NCBI GenBank assembly: GCA_016649745.1
Contig: JAENXD010000007.1
Coordinates: 1 to 35,332 of the forward strand
DNA length: 35,332 bases
Direction: 5' to 3'
From: Flavobacteriaceae bacterium
GTDB taxonomy: Bacteria; Bacteroidota; Bacteroidia; Flavobacteriales; Flavobacteriaceae
Positions 9,411 through 18,681 of the stretch are shown here, one piece after another. How positions within the stretch are numbered: position 1 is the first letter of the stretch; each line of letters starts with the position of its first letter. Both the position numbers and the translations under genes were made by a program. The notes under the pieces are model-generated. The model worked only from the letters and a program-made list of their open reading frames with translations. It made no database searches and was not told where the DNA came from.

Positions 9411-9444
9411 CCTTCCTTTTGGGAAGGTTGGGATGGGATTTTAA
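9411..9444. repeat. Intergenic palindromic repeat, copy B
   Basis: CCTTCCTTTTGGGAAGGTTGGGATGGGATTTTAA; about 33 nt near-identical to 8113-8145. Confidence 0.75.
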
Positions 9445-11843
9445 TTACGTAATGGTTTCCCTGTTTTTAACATATGCTCAATTCGCTCTAAAGTTTTACG
9501 CTCCGTGCACAAACTCATAAATGCCTCACGTTCTAGATCCAATAAATATTGTTCTGAAACATAAGTTGGTTCTGATAAATTTCCACCAGCCATCACATAA
9601 CCTAATTTATTGGCTATTTTTTTATCGTGCTCAGAAGCGTAATGACCTTTTTCCAAACTATCGGTTCCCACTAAAAACATACCCAGAGCCTGTTGTCCGT
9701 AAACCAATGCTTTTTTAGGAACTGGTTGTGTATATCCGTCTTCCAATAGTTGAATGGCGTGGCGTTTGGCTGTTGCAATTTGGCGGTCTCTGTTTACCAC
9801 AACAATATCTTTATATTCTTTAAAGAATCCCAAATCATATGCTTCATAAGCAGAAGTTGCCACTTTCGCCATAGCCACATTGATAAAGTAATCGCGCAAT
9901 TTATTTAATTTTACATCGTCTTTTAAAACGCCTTCAGAAGCTCTTAAAGCCATCTCTTTTGAACCTGCACCACCGGGAATTATCCCAACACCAAATTCAA
10001 CCAAACCGATATAAGTTTCCGCAGCGGCAATCACTTTATCTGCGTGCATACTCATTTCACATGCCCCTCCAAAAGTTAAACCGTGAGGCGCAATAATGGT
10101 TGGACAAGAAGAATAGCGCAAACGCATTACGGTATCCTGAAAATATTTTACAGAGTAATTAAGTTCATCATATTCTTGCTCTACAGCCATCATAAAAACC
10201 ATTCCTAAATTGGCGCCAACTGAAAAATTAGCGGCTTGATTTCCTAAGATCACAGCATCGTATTCTGTTTCTGCCAAATCAATTCCTTTGTTAATGGCTT
10301 GTAAAACTTCGCCACCTAACGTATTCATTTTCGATTGAAATTCGATATTTAAAACACCATCACCTAAATGTTGTATGGAAGCTCCCGGATTTGACCAAAT
10401 AGTTTTTGCTTCTCTTATATTATTAAGAATAATGAAACTGTCTTGCCCAGGAATTTTTTCCTGTTTTTTCGATGGAATTGAATAGTAATATTTCGCTCCG
10501 TCTTTAACTGAATAGAAAGATTTGTTTCCGCCTTCCAGCATTTCAGAAACCCATTTTGCAACCGGTAAATTTTCTGCTTTCATCAATTCAATTCCGGCTT
10601 CAACACCAATGGCATCCCAAATTTCGAAAGGACCGTGTTCCCAACCAAAACCAGCCTTCATGGCATCATCCAATCGGTATAATTCATCTGAAATTTCAGG
10701 AATTCGGTTTTGAACGTAACCAAACATGGCTGCAAAATTCTTTCTGTAAAATTCACCTGCTTTGTCTTTTCCTTTAACGAGTACTTTAAAACGGTCGATT
10801 ACATGATCAATAGTTTTGGTAAGTTCAAGCGTTGCGAAATTTGCTCTTTTATTTGGGCGATATTCTAAGGTATTTAAATCTAAAGAAAGAATATTTTTTT
10901 TGCCATTTTCGACAACCATTTTATAAAATCCCTGTTTGGTTTTGCTTCCCAACCATTTATTTTTAACCATGGTATCAATAAACTCAGGAAGTTTAAACAA
11001 CCCTATGGATTCATCATCCTTACAGTTTTCGTGAATTCCATTGGCTACATGAACCAAAGTATCCAATCCAACCACGTCAACAGTTCTAAAAGTGGCTGAT
11101 TTTGGCCGACCAATAACCGGACCTGTCAATTTGTCGACTTCTTCAACAGTCAATCCCAATTCTTTAACTTGGTGGAATAAACTCATAATTCCGAAAATAC
11201 CGACTCTGTTGCCAATAAATGCGGGTGTATCTTTCGCTAGGACTGAAGTTTTTCCTAAGAATTTTTCACCGTACATCATTAAAAAATCCACTACTTCCTG
11301 TTTGCAGTCCGGACCTGGAACCACTTCAAAAAGTTTTAAATAGCGTGGCGGATTAAAAAAGTGGGTTACGGCAAAATGTTGTTGAAAATCTGCGCTTCTG
11401 CCTTTATTCATAAATTTTATCGGAATACCCGAGGTATTTGAAGTTACCAATGTGCCGGGTTTTCTAAATTTTTCAATTTTTTCAAAAACCTGTTGTTTAA
11501 TATCCAATCTCTCAATAACAACTTCAATAATCCAATCTACCTCTTTAATTTTATGCAAATCATCTTCTAAATTTCCGGTAGAAATTCTGTCGGCAAATTT
11601 CATATTATAAATAGGTGAGGGTTTCGATTTTAATGAAGCGGCTAAACTGTCATTTACAATTCTGTTGCGAACTGCTTTGTTTTCAAGTGTAAGTCCTTTT
11701 GCTTTTTCTGCTTCATTTAATTCACGGGGAATAATGTCAAGTAACAAAACTTCTACACCAATGTTTGCGAAATGACAGGCAATTCCCGACCCCATAATTC
11801 CGGATCCAATTACAGCTACTTTTTTTATTGGTCTTTTCATCAT
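9441..11843 (-). CDS. 3-hydroxyacyl-CoA dehydrogenase / enoyl-CoA hydratase (FadB-like bifunctional)
   Basis: 800 aa; VAVIGSGIMGSGIACHFANIGVEVLLLD, HFFNPPRYLKLFEVVPG, TFGGACEMSMHADKVIAAAETYIGLVEFGVGIIPGGAGSKEMALRA. Confidence 0.95.
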   Translation of the reverse strand: MMKRPIKKVAVIGSGIMGSGIACHFANIGVEVLLLDIIPRELNEAEKAKGLTLENKAVRNRIVNDSLAASLKSKPSPIYNMKFADRISTGNLEDDLHKIKEVDWIIEVVIERLDIKQQVFEKIEKFRKPGTLVTSNTSGIPIKFMNKGRSADFQQHFAVTHFFNPPRYLKLFEVVPGPDCKQEVVDFLMMYGEKFLGKTSVLAKDTPAFIGNRVGIFGIMSLFHQVKELGLTVEEVDKLTGPVIGRPKSATFRTVDVVGLDTLVHVANGIHENCKDDESIGLFKLPEFIDTMVKNKWLGSKTKQGFYKMVVENGKKNILSLDLNTLEYRPNKRANFATLELTKTIDHVIDRFKVLVKGKDKAGEFYRKNFAAMFGYVQNRIPEISDELYRLDDAMKAGFGWEHGPFEIWDAIGVEAGIELMKAENLPVAKWVSEMLEGGNKSFYSVKDGAKYYYSIPSKKQEKIPGQDSFIILNNIREAKTIWSNPGASIQHLGDGVLNIEFQSKMNTLGGEVLQAINKGIDLAETEYDAVILGNQAANFSVGANLGMVFMMAVEQEYDELNYSVKYFQDTVMRLRYSSCPTIIAPHGLTFGGACEMSMHADKVIAAAETYIGLVEFGVGIIPGGAGSKEMALRASEGVLKDDVKLNKLRDYFINVAMAKVATSAYEAYDLGFFKEYKDIVVVNRDRQIATAKRHAIQLLEDGYTQPVPKKALVYGQQALGMFLVGTDSLEKGHYASEHDKKIANKLGYVMAGGNLSEPTYVSEQYLLDLEREAFMSLCTERKTLERIEHMLKTGKPLRN

Positions 11844-11852
11844 TATTATATT

Positions 11853-12305
11853 TTATTTGATTGGTTTAATATTAAAATCAACTTTGTTGTTAATTAATTT
11901 GTTAATGGTTTGGGTAACTTCAAAAAAGTGATTTATTTTTTCTTCAGAAATATGCTTTCTAATCGTTTCGTTAAAAATAAGGACATGCTCTTTAGAAACA
12001 TTTCGTTTTTCAATCCCAAATTCAGTAACCTTTATAAGAATTCCTCTTCCGTCTTCAGGATTTTTTTCTCTGTAAATAAGATCTTTTTCTTCCATACTTT
12101 TTAAAATTCGGGAAAGACTCGTGGGTTCCATTCCCATTAAAGGTCCTAAAGTGGTTGATGGAGTTCCATTTTCAATGTCAATATTTAATAAAACAAAGGC
12201 CATTGACATAGTACTATCGTGCTTTACTGCCTGTTCATTATACATTTTAGCCACCGCTTGCCAGGTTGCTCTTAAAACGTGATCTACTGTTTGTTCTTTT
12301 TGCAT
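11853..12305 (-). CDS. MarR family transcriptional regulator
   Basis: 150 aa; LGPLMGMEPTSLSRILKSMEEKDLIYREKNPEDGRGILIKVTEFG winged-helix signature; 9 nt upstream of the FadB-like gene. Confidence 0.92.
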   Translation of the reverse strand: MQKEQTVDHVLRATWQAVAKMYNEQAVKHDSTMSMAFVLLNIDIENGTPSTTLGPLMGMEPTSLSRILKSMEEKDLIYREKNPEDGRGILIKVTEFGIEKRNVSKEHVLIFNETIRKHISEEKINHFFEVTQTINKLINNKVDFNIKPIK

Positions 12306-12328
12306 TTACCAAATATATAAAAAAATAC

Positions 12329-12340
12329 TATGCGTGCATA
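12329..12340. promoter_or_regulatory. Candidate MarR operator (inverted repeat TATGC-GT-GCATA)
   Basis: Perfect 5-bp inverted repeat 24 nt upstream of the marR start in the marR / 12433 divergent intergenic region; partial extension TAcTATGCGTGCATAaTA. Confidence 0.55.
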
Positions 12341-12368
12341 ATAAATTTAAAATAAATATTTTCTTATC

Positions 12369-12376
12369 TAAATTTG
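12369..12376 (+). promoter_or_regulatory. Candidate Bacteroidota -7 element (TAAATTTG) for the 12433 gene
   Basis: Matches TAnnTTTG; no convincing -33 element. Confidence 0.35.
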
Positions 12377-12432
12377 TTTGTTTATGATAAAAAAAAAGAA
12401 TAAGTTTAAAACGCAATTAAAATTCATAAAAA

Positions 12433-13125
12433 ATGGTAGTAAAAGAGCTTATTGGTAAAATAATTATTGAGGAGAATATTGATACGGTTAATCAAAATAA
12501 TTTGCCAAGGACATTTGTAATTAATGTTCCCGACCCATATAAAGATTACTATGGTAGGTATACTGAAATCACAAAACCTACCTCAATTATTTTTGTCACT
12601 AAAACGTCTAATTCTTTTGAGAAAATACTTCGAGTTACCAGAAAAATTAATAATAAATATAATTTACAGCTTCATGGCGCAAAATGTGAAGTGAAAATAA
12701 ATTCACGCATTCTAAATGGTGTTCGGGTGAAAGGAATTAAAGATTATGTTGATATTGGTAAAATTCAGCAATATTATAAAGACGAAGGTTACGAATTTGA
12801 GAAAAACGAAAAGTTTCATGATGTTGATGCGCTAATACGCATCAATCGATTTTTTTATGTGGAGGAATTAGAAAAAGGTATTTATCATTCTAAAGAGGAG
12901 GATAATACCTATTATGTGGAGATGCCAAGGTATATGAGTTGGGAAGAGTTTAAAAAACTTACTTATGAAGTAAAACACAATATAACCGAAAGTAATTACG
13001 ATATAGCCAAAGGAATTTTTTATGTAAATGAGGGTATAACCGAAATATTGCGTATTGTAAAACCTAAAGCTACGTTGGAATTGTTAAAAAGCATACAACA
13101 AAAGTATATTGAAAAGCTGCAATAA
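12433..13125 (+). CDS. Uncharacterised protein
   Basis: 230 aa ORF with flavobacterial codon usage and a candidate upstream promoter; no domain recognised. Confidence 0.75.
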   Translation: MVVKELIGKIIIEENIDTVNQNNLPRTFVINVPDPYKDYYGRYTEITKPTSIIFVTKTSNSFEKILRVTRKINNKYNLQLHGAKCEVKINSRILNGVRVKGIKDYVDIGKIQQYYKDEGYEFEKNEKFHDVDALIRINRFFYVEELEKGIYHSKEEDNTYYVEMPRYMSWEEFKKLTYEVKHNITESNYDIAKGIFYVNEGITEILRIVKPKATLELLKSIQQKYIEKLQ

Positions 13126-13195
13126 TTTTATAATAAGATTAACCAAATTTTAGCAAAATAGTTCTATTTTCGTCCCTCGAATCAAAAACTATCGC

Positions 13196-14125
13196 ATGAA
13201 CAATGTTTTAACGGTTGAGAATGTCTGTAAAAACTATGGAAGTTTTATAGCATTAAACAACGTTTCAATTTCGGTACCAAAGGGAAGTATTTTTGGATTA
13301 TTAGGTCCCAATGGTGCAGGAAAAACTTCTTTAATAAGAATCATAAATCAAATTACTTTGCCCGATAGCGGAACCGTTTATTTAGACGGAGAAATTCTGC
13401 AGCCTCATCATATTCAGCATATTGGATATTTACCTGAGGAACGCGGTTTGTATAAAAGCATGAAAGTTGGCGAACAGGCCTTGTATTTGGCCCAGTTAAA
13501 AGGAATGTCCAAGGAAGAAGCCAAAAGGAAATTGAAATATTGGTTTGAAAAATTTGAAATTACCGATTGGTGGAACAAAAAAATTCAGGAACTTTCAAAG
13601 GGAATGGCACAAAAAGTACAATTTATTGTGACGGTAATGCACAACCCAAAATTGTTAATTTTTGATGAACCCTTTAGCGGATTCGATCCCATAAATGCCA
13701 ATTTAATCAAAGATGAAATTTTAAATTTGCGAAATGAAGGCGCAAGCATCATTTTTTCCACACACCGAATGGAATCTGTGGAGGAAATGTGTGATTATAT
13801 CGCATTGATTAATAAGTCAAATAAAATTTTGGACGGAAAGTTAAAAGACATCAAAAATCAGTTTAAAACCAATCAGTTTGAAGTTGGTTTATTATCTTCT
13901 GATAAAGCTTTGTTGTTAAATCAAATCAACGAACAATTTACTGTTGAAAATTCCAAAACAATTTCTTTTAACGAGGATTTCAGACTTTTAATCAGTTTAA
14001 AAAATGGGGAAACTTCCAAAGATTTAATTGAATTTTTAAATAATAAAGCGCAGATAACACATTTCACGGAAGTTATTCCAAGTGTAAACGACATATTTTT
14101 AAAATCTGTTGCTTCTAATAGTTAA
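13196..14125 (+). CDS. ABC transporter ATP-binding protein (NatA-like)
   Basis: GLLGPNGAGKTSLIRII Walker A, LSKGMAQKVQ signature, LLIFDEPFSGFDP Walker B, STHRME. Confidence 0.95.
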   Translation: MNNVLTVENVCKNYGSFIALNNVSISVPKGSIFGLLGPNGAGKTSLIRIINQITLPDSGTVYLDGEILQPHHIQHIGYLPEERGLYKSMKVGEQALYLAQLKGMSKEEAKRKLKYWFEKFEITDWWNKKIQELSKGMAQKVQFIVTVMHNPKLLIFDEPFSGFDPINANLIKDEILNLRNEGASIIFSTHRMESVEEMCDYIALINKSNKILDGKLKDIKNQFKTNQFEVGLLSSDKALLLNQINEQFTVENSKTISFNEDFRLLISLKNGETSKDLIEFLNNKAQITHFTEVIPSVNDIFLKSVASNS

Positions 14126-14126
14126 T

Positions 14127-14150
14127 AATTGACAATTGAAAATTGATAAT
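14127..14150. repeat. Heptamer tandem repeat (AATTGAN x3)
   Basis: AATTGAC AATTGAA AATTGAT AAT between ABC ATPase and permease genes. Confidence 0.6.
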
Positions 14151-14189
14151 GTTTAATCTTTCACGTCTATAATATTTCTATAAATAAAC

Positions 14190-15503
14190 ATGGGTAAATT
14201 AAAATTAATAATCAAAAGGGAGTTTTTGGCAAAGGTTAAAAACAAGTCATTTATTGTAATGACAATTTTGAGTCCGCTTATGGTACTTGGACTTTTTTCT
14301 TTAATCATTTTTTTAAATGAAAAAAACAGCGAAGAAATACACACAGTTGCTTTTGTTGATGAATCTCAACAGTTTTCAGACGCATTTGCAGATTCAGATG
14401 GCGTTAAATACATCGATTTAACAAGCTTGGGTATTAAGGAAGCGAGAGAAAAAACCAAAGAATTTTATACCGGTTTGTTGTACATTCCAAAAAGCGACAG
14501 TTTAAGTCAGCTTTCAGAAGGAATCAAATTTTTTTCTAATGACACGCCGGGTTTAACATTGTTAAGCAGTATAGAAAACAAGTTAGAGAAGAAAATAAGA
14601 AGCTTAAAAATAGAACAACTACAAATTGATGCTGACAAAATAAAGTCAATAGAAACAAAAGTCACGATTGACTCCGAAAATTTTTTAGGAGAAAAATCTT
14701 CAAAAATTGGCAGTATGCTTCGTATGATAGCAGGTGGTGGTTTTGGCTATTTAATTTTTATGTTTATCATCATTTACGGAACTTCCGTGATGCGAAGTGT
14801 CATTGAAGAAAAGACCAGCCGAATTATTGAAGTGATTATTTCATCGGTAAAACCTTTTCAATTAATGATGGGGAAAATAATTGGCAATGCAATGGCAGGA
14901 ATTTTGCAATTTACGATTTGGATGGTTTTGGCGGGTTTAATTTTGACTGCCGTAACCATTTATTTTGGGGTTGAGACATCAAGTTCTACGGCTATACTTG
15001 GGCAAATGAATCCGGAAATTGCACAACAAGTACAATCTTCCTCAGCTTCAGACTTACAGATTGTTTTGTTGGAAATTAAAAATTTGCCAATAATGACCAT
15101 GTTCTTTTCATTTATCATTTACTTTTTGGGAGGATATTTAATTTACAGTTCTATTTATGCTGCAATTGGTGCAGCTGTTGACAGTGAAACTGATACGCAA
15201 CAATTTATGATGCCGGTTTTAATGCCTTTGGTGATCGCCATTTATGTTGGTTTTTCAGTAATTGAAAATCCGCACGGACCAATTGCTGTTGGGTTTTCAC
15301 TATTTCCGCTAACCTCACCAATTGTTATGCTTATGAGAATTCCTTTTGGTGTGCCGTGGTGGCAATTAATTACATCAATAGCGCTATTAATAATAACTTT
15401 TATTGGCATGGTGTGGTTTGCCGCCAAAATTTATAGGGTTGGAATTTTAATGTATGGTAAAAAACCAACCTATAAGGAAATATACAAATGGCTAAAATAT
15501 TAA
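14190..15503 (+). CDS. ABC transporter permease (NatB-like)
   Basis: 437 aa; KREFLAKVKNKSFIVMTILSPL, SVMRSVIEEKTSRIIEVIISSVKPFQLMMGKIIGNA; several TM segments; adjacent to its ATPase. Confidence 0.92.
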   Translation: MGKLKLIIKREFLAKVKNKSFIVMTILSPLMVLGLFSLIIFLNEKNSEEIHTVAFVDESQQFSDAFADSDGVKYIDLTSLGIKEAREKTKEFYTGLLYIPKSDSLSQLSEGIKFFSNDTPGLTLLSSIENKLEKKIRSLKIEQLQIDADKIKSIETKVTIDSENFLGEKSSKIGSMLRMIAGGGFGYLIFMFIIIYGTSVMRSVIEEKTSRIIEVIISSVKPFQLMMGKIIGNAMAGILQFTIWMVLAGLILTAVTIYFGVETSSSTAILGQMNPEIAQQVQSSSASDLQIVLLEIKNLPIMTMFFSFIIYFLGGYLIYSSIYAAIGAAVDSETDTQQFMMPVLMPLVIAIYVGFSVIENPHGPIAVGFSLFPLTSPIVMLMRIPFGVPWWQLITSIALLIITFIGMVWFAAKIYRVGILMYGKKPTYKEIYKWLKY

Positions 15504-15524
15504 TTTGTTAAAAAAGAATTTAAA

Positions 15525-16688
15525 ATGCCGAAAATATTAATTATTGAAGATGAAGCTTCAATCCGAAGAGTATTGATGAAAATAATTTCTGAAGAAAATG
15601 ACACCTACGAGGTTGAAGAAGCGGAAGATGGTTTAGTAGGTATAGATATGATTACAAAATCGGATTTTGATTTGGTGTTGTGCGATATAAAAATGCCGAA
15701 AATGGATGGTGTTGAAGTGCTTGAAAGAGTCAAAAAATTAAAACCTGAAATACCGTTTGTGATGATTTCCGGTCACGGGGATTTAGATACTGCAGTAAAT
15801 ACAATGCGTTTGGGTGCCTTCGATTATATCTCAAAACCACCGGATTTAAATCGTTTGTTAAATACCGTTCGGAATGCACTGGATAAAAAAGAACTGGTTG
15901 TACAAAATATACTTTTAAAGAGTAAAGTGAGCAAAAAATATGAAATGATTGGCGCAAGCAAAGCCATCACTCATATTAAAACAATGATTGATAAAGTAGC
16001 TCCAACCGATGCCCGCGTATTAATTACAGGACCAAATGGAACTGGGAAAGAATTGGTTGCACATTGGCTGCACGAAAAAAGTGAAAGAGCCAAAGCCCCG
16101 ATGATAGAAGTGAATTGCGCTGCAATTCCTTCAGAATTAATTGAAAGTGAATTGTTTGGTCACGTAAAAGGTTCATTTACCGGAGCCGTTAAAGACAGAT
16201 CCGGTAAGTTTGAAACTGCAAATGGAGGCACCATATTTTTAGATGAAATTGGAGATATGAGTCTTTCAGCACAGGCAAAAGTGCTTCGAGTTTTGCAGGA
16301 AAATATTATTTCTCGTGTAGGAAGCGATAAAGATATTAAAGTTGATGTGCGGGTGATTGCCGCCACAAATAAAGATTTGCAAAAGGAAATAGCAGAAGGG
16401 AAATTTAGGGAAGATTTGTATCATAGGCTTGCAGTAATTTTAATAAATGTTCCTTCCTTAAAAGAAAGAAGAGAGGACATTCCGCTTTTAATAAAATTTT
16501 TTGCAGAACAAATTGCGGGAGAGCATGGCACCGCGGTAAAGAAATTTTCTGAAAAGGCAATTAAATTATTACAAGAGTATGATTGGACTGGAAATATAAG
16601 GGAACTTAGAAATGTTGTTGAGCGCCTTATCATTCTGGGAGAAAAAGAAGTTTCGGAAAATGATGTGAAGCTTTTCGCGAGTAAATAG
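15525..16688 (+). CDS. Sigma-54-dependent response regulator (REC-AAA+), no C-terminal HTH
   Basis: REC (ILIIEDE, LVLCDIKMPKMDG, MISGHG, KP), AAA+ (ITGPNGTGKE, ELFGHVKGSFTGAVKDRSGKFE, GTIFLDEIGDM, REDLYHRLAV, WTGNIRELRNVVERL); ends 16 codons after ERL. Confidence 0.93.
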   Translation: MPKILIIEDEASIRRVLMKIISEENDTYEVEEAEDGLVGIDMITKSDFDLVLCDIKMPKMDGVEVLERVKKLKPEIPFVMISGHGDLDTAVNTMRLGAFDYISKPPDLNRLLNTVRNALDKKELVVQNILLKSKVSKKYEMIGASKAITHIKTMIDKVAPTDARVLITGPNGTGKELVAHWLHEKSERAKAPMIEVNCAAIPSELIESELFGHVKGSFTGAVKDRSGKFETANGGTIFLDEIGDMSLSAQAKVLRVLQENIISRVGSDKDIKVDVRVIAATNKDLQKEIAEGKFREDLYHRLAVILINVPSLKERREDIPLLIKFFAEQIAGEHGTAVKKFSEKAIKLLQEYDWTGNIRELRNVVERLIILGEKEVSENDVKLFASK

Positions 16689-16842
16689 TTTTCTGGTTTT
16701 TAGGTTGTGGATTGTTTTAGTTAATCAATTCCGATATCAATTATAAGAAAATATCCCAATTTAATATTTTGCTATAAATAAATTTTATACTTCAATAAAA
16801 AATTAGGATTGAATTTGTTATTCAAAAACAAGAAATCAAGGT

Positions 16843-16850
16843 TATATTTG
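16843..16850 (+). promoter_or_regulatory. -7 element TATATTTG upstream of peroxiredoxin
   Basis: TAnnTTTG match 38 nt before the ATG, with TTC/TTG-like -33 candidates at 16815-16823. Confidence 0.5.
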
Positions 16851-16887
16851 CACACAATTAGAATAATAAACATTAAAAAAATAATTT

Positions 16888-17529
<642 letters not shown>

Positions 17530-17651
17530 AAATTAATCATTTTGTTTCAGAAATAACATAGACAGTTTATTTCAAAAGAAGCATTATATACTTTTATGAA
17601 AGAATTTTAGACTCAATTAACACTTAGAAATAGTAACTACTGACTAATACC

Positions 17652-17680
17652 AAAAAATCCCGAACGTTTCGGGATTTTTT
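17652..17680 (+). terminator. Rho-independent terminator of peroxiredoxin gene
   Basis: aaaaaatcccgaa cgt ttcgggatttttt: perfect 13-bp stem, 3-nt loop, T tail. Confidence 0.93.
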
Positions 17681-17723
17681 TATGTGCGTAATTTTTATAT
17701 ATTTATAAAAATATTTTTAAAAA

Positions 17724-18572
17724 ATGGAAAACCATCAAGTTACCGATACCGTAGATTTAAGCGAAATGACCGCTATGGAAGTAGTTGACAACGCGAAAAA
17801 AAAACTTAAAAAGGCCAGAAAAGAACTAAGTAAGTTACAGGAGACAATGTATGCTGAAGGAAAGTATGCGGTGTTAATTTGCCTTCAAGGAATGGATACT
17901 TCAGGGAAAGACAGCTTGATAAAACAAGTTTTTAAAGATGTAAATGCCCGAGGCGTAGTGGTACATAGTTTTAAAGTGCCAACGAAATTGGAGTTAAGGC
18001 ATGATTATTTATGGCGCCATTATATTGCCTTGCCAGAACGTGGAAAGATAGGTGTTTTTAACAGAACGCATTATGAAAACGTGCTGGTTACAAGAGTTCA
18101 TCCTGAATATATTTTGAATGAGAATCTCCCAAACGTTAACAGTTTGGACGATTTATCCGATGAATTTTATTACAAAAGAATGGAGGCAATCAATGAATTT
18201 GAAAAAAATATTGCAGCTAACGGAACCATCATTTTAAAATTCTTTTTGAATATTTCAAAACTGGAGCAAAAGAACCGACTTTTAAGAAGATTGCGATTAA
18301 AAGAGAAAAATTGGAAATTTTCTCCAGGAGATTTAAAGGAACGCAATCTTTGGAGCCTTTATAAGTCTTGTTATCAGGATTTGCTAAACAAAACTTCAAC
18401 AGCACATGCGCCGTGGTTTGTAATACCTTCCGATAACAAACCCAGTGCCCGTTTTTTAGTTGCAGATATTATTGTTGAAACCTTAAAAAAATATGATTTT
18501 AAAGTGCCAGAGCTGCCTGAAAAATATGAACTCGAAATTGAAAATTATAAAGATCAGCTGGCAAGTGAGTAA
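17724..18572 (+). CDS. Polyphosphate kinase 2 family protein (PPK2)
   Basis: LQGMDTSGKDSLIKQVFKDVNARGVVVHSFKVPT, WRHYIALPERGKIGVFNRTHYENVLVTRVHPE, WKFSPGDLKERNLW. Confidence 0.93.
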   Translation: MENHQVTDTVDLSEMTAMEVVDNAKKKLKKARKELSKLQETMYAEGKYAVLICLQGMDTSGKDSLIKQVFKDVNARGVVVHSFKVPTKLELRHDYLWRHYIALPERGKIGVFNRTHYENVLVTRVHPEYILNENLPNVNSLDDLSDEFYYKRMEAINEFEKNIAANGTIILKFFLNISKLEQKNRLLRRLRLKEKNWKFSPGDLKERNLWSLYKSCYQDLLNKTSTAHAPWFVIPSDNKPSARFLVADIIVETLKKYDFKVPELPEKYELEIENYKDQLASE

Positions 18573-18681
18573 GCCTTTTAAAGAATTGAATTATGTTAAT
18601 TTTTTTTATAAATTATTTGCTTAAATCTTAAATTGTATCTTGCGAATGGTATCTTTACCACTAAATTTGATAAAAAAAACT

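Noticed and set aside
8987-9520. 177-aa + strand ORF spanning the thiolase N-terminus and intergenic repeats
   Set aside because: Mostly antisense to thiolase; its open tail results from intergenic repeat sequence.
12433-13125. Toxin/antitoxin or defence role for the uncharacterised protein
   Set aside because: Nothing in the sequence or neighbours supports it; neighbours are metabolic and transport genes.
13196-16688. NatAB exporter plus sigma-54 regulator as a dedicated signalling system
   Set aside because: Adjacency alone is suggestive, but there is no shared regulatory site or partner kinase to support a specific system.
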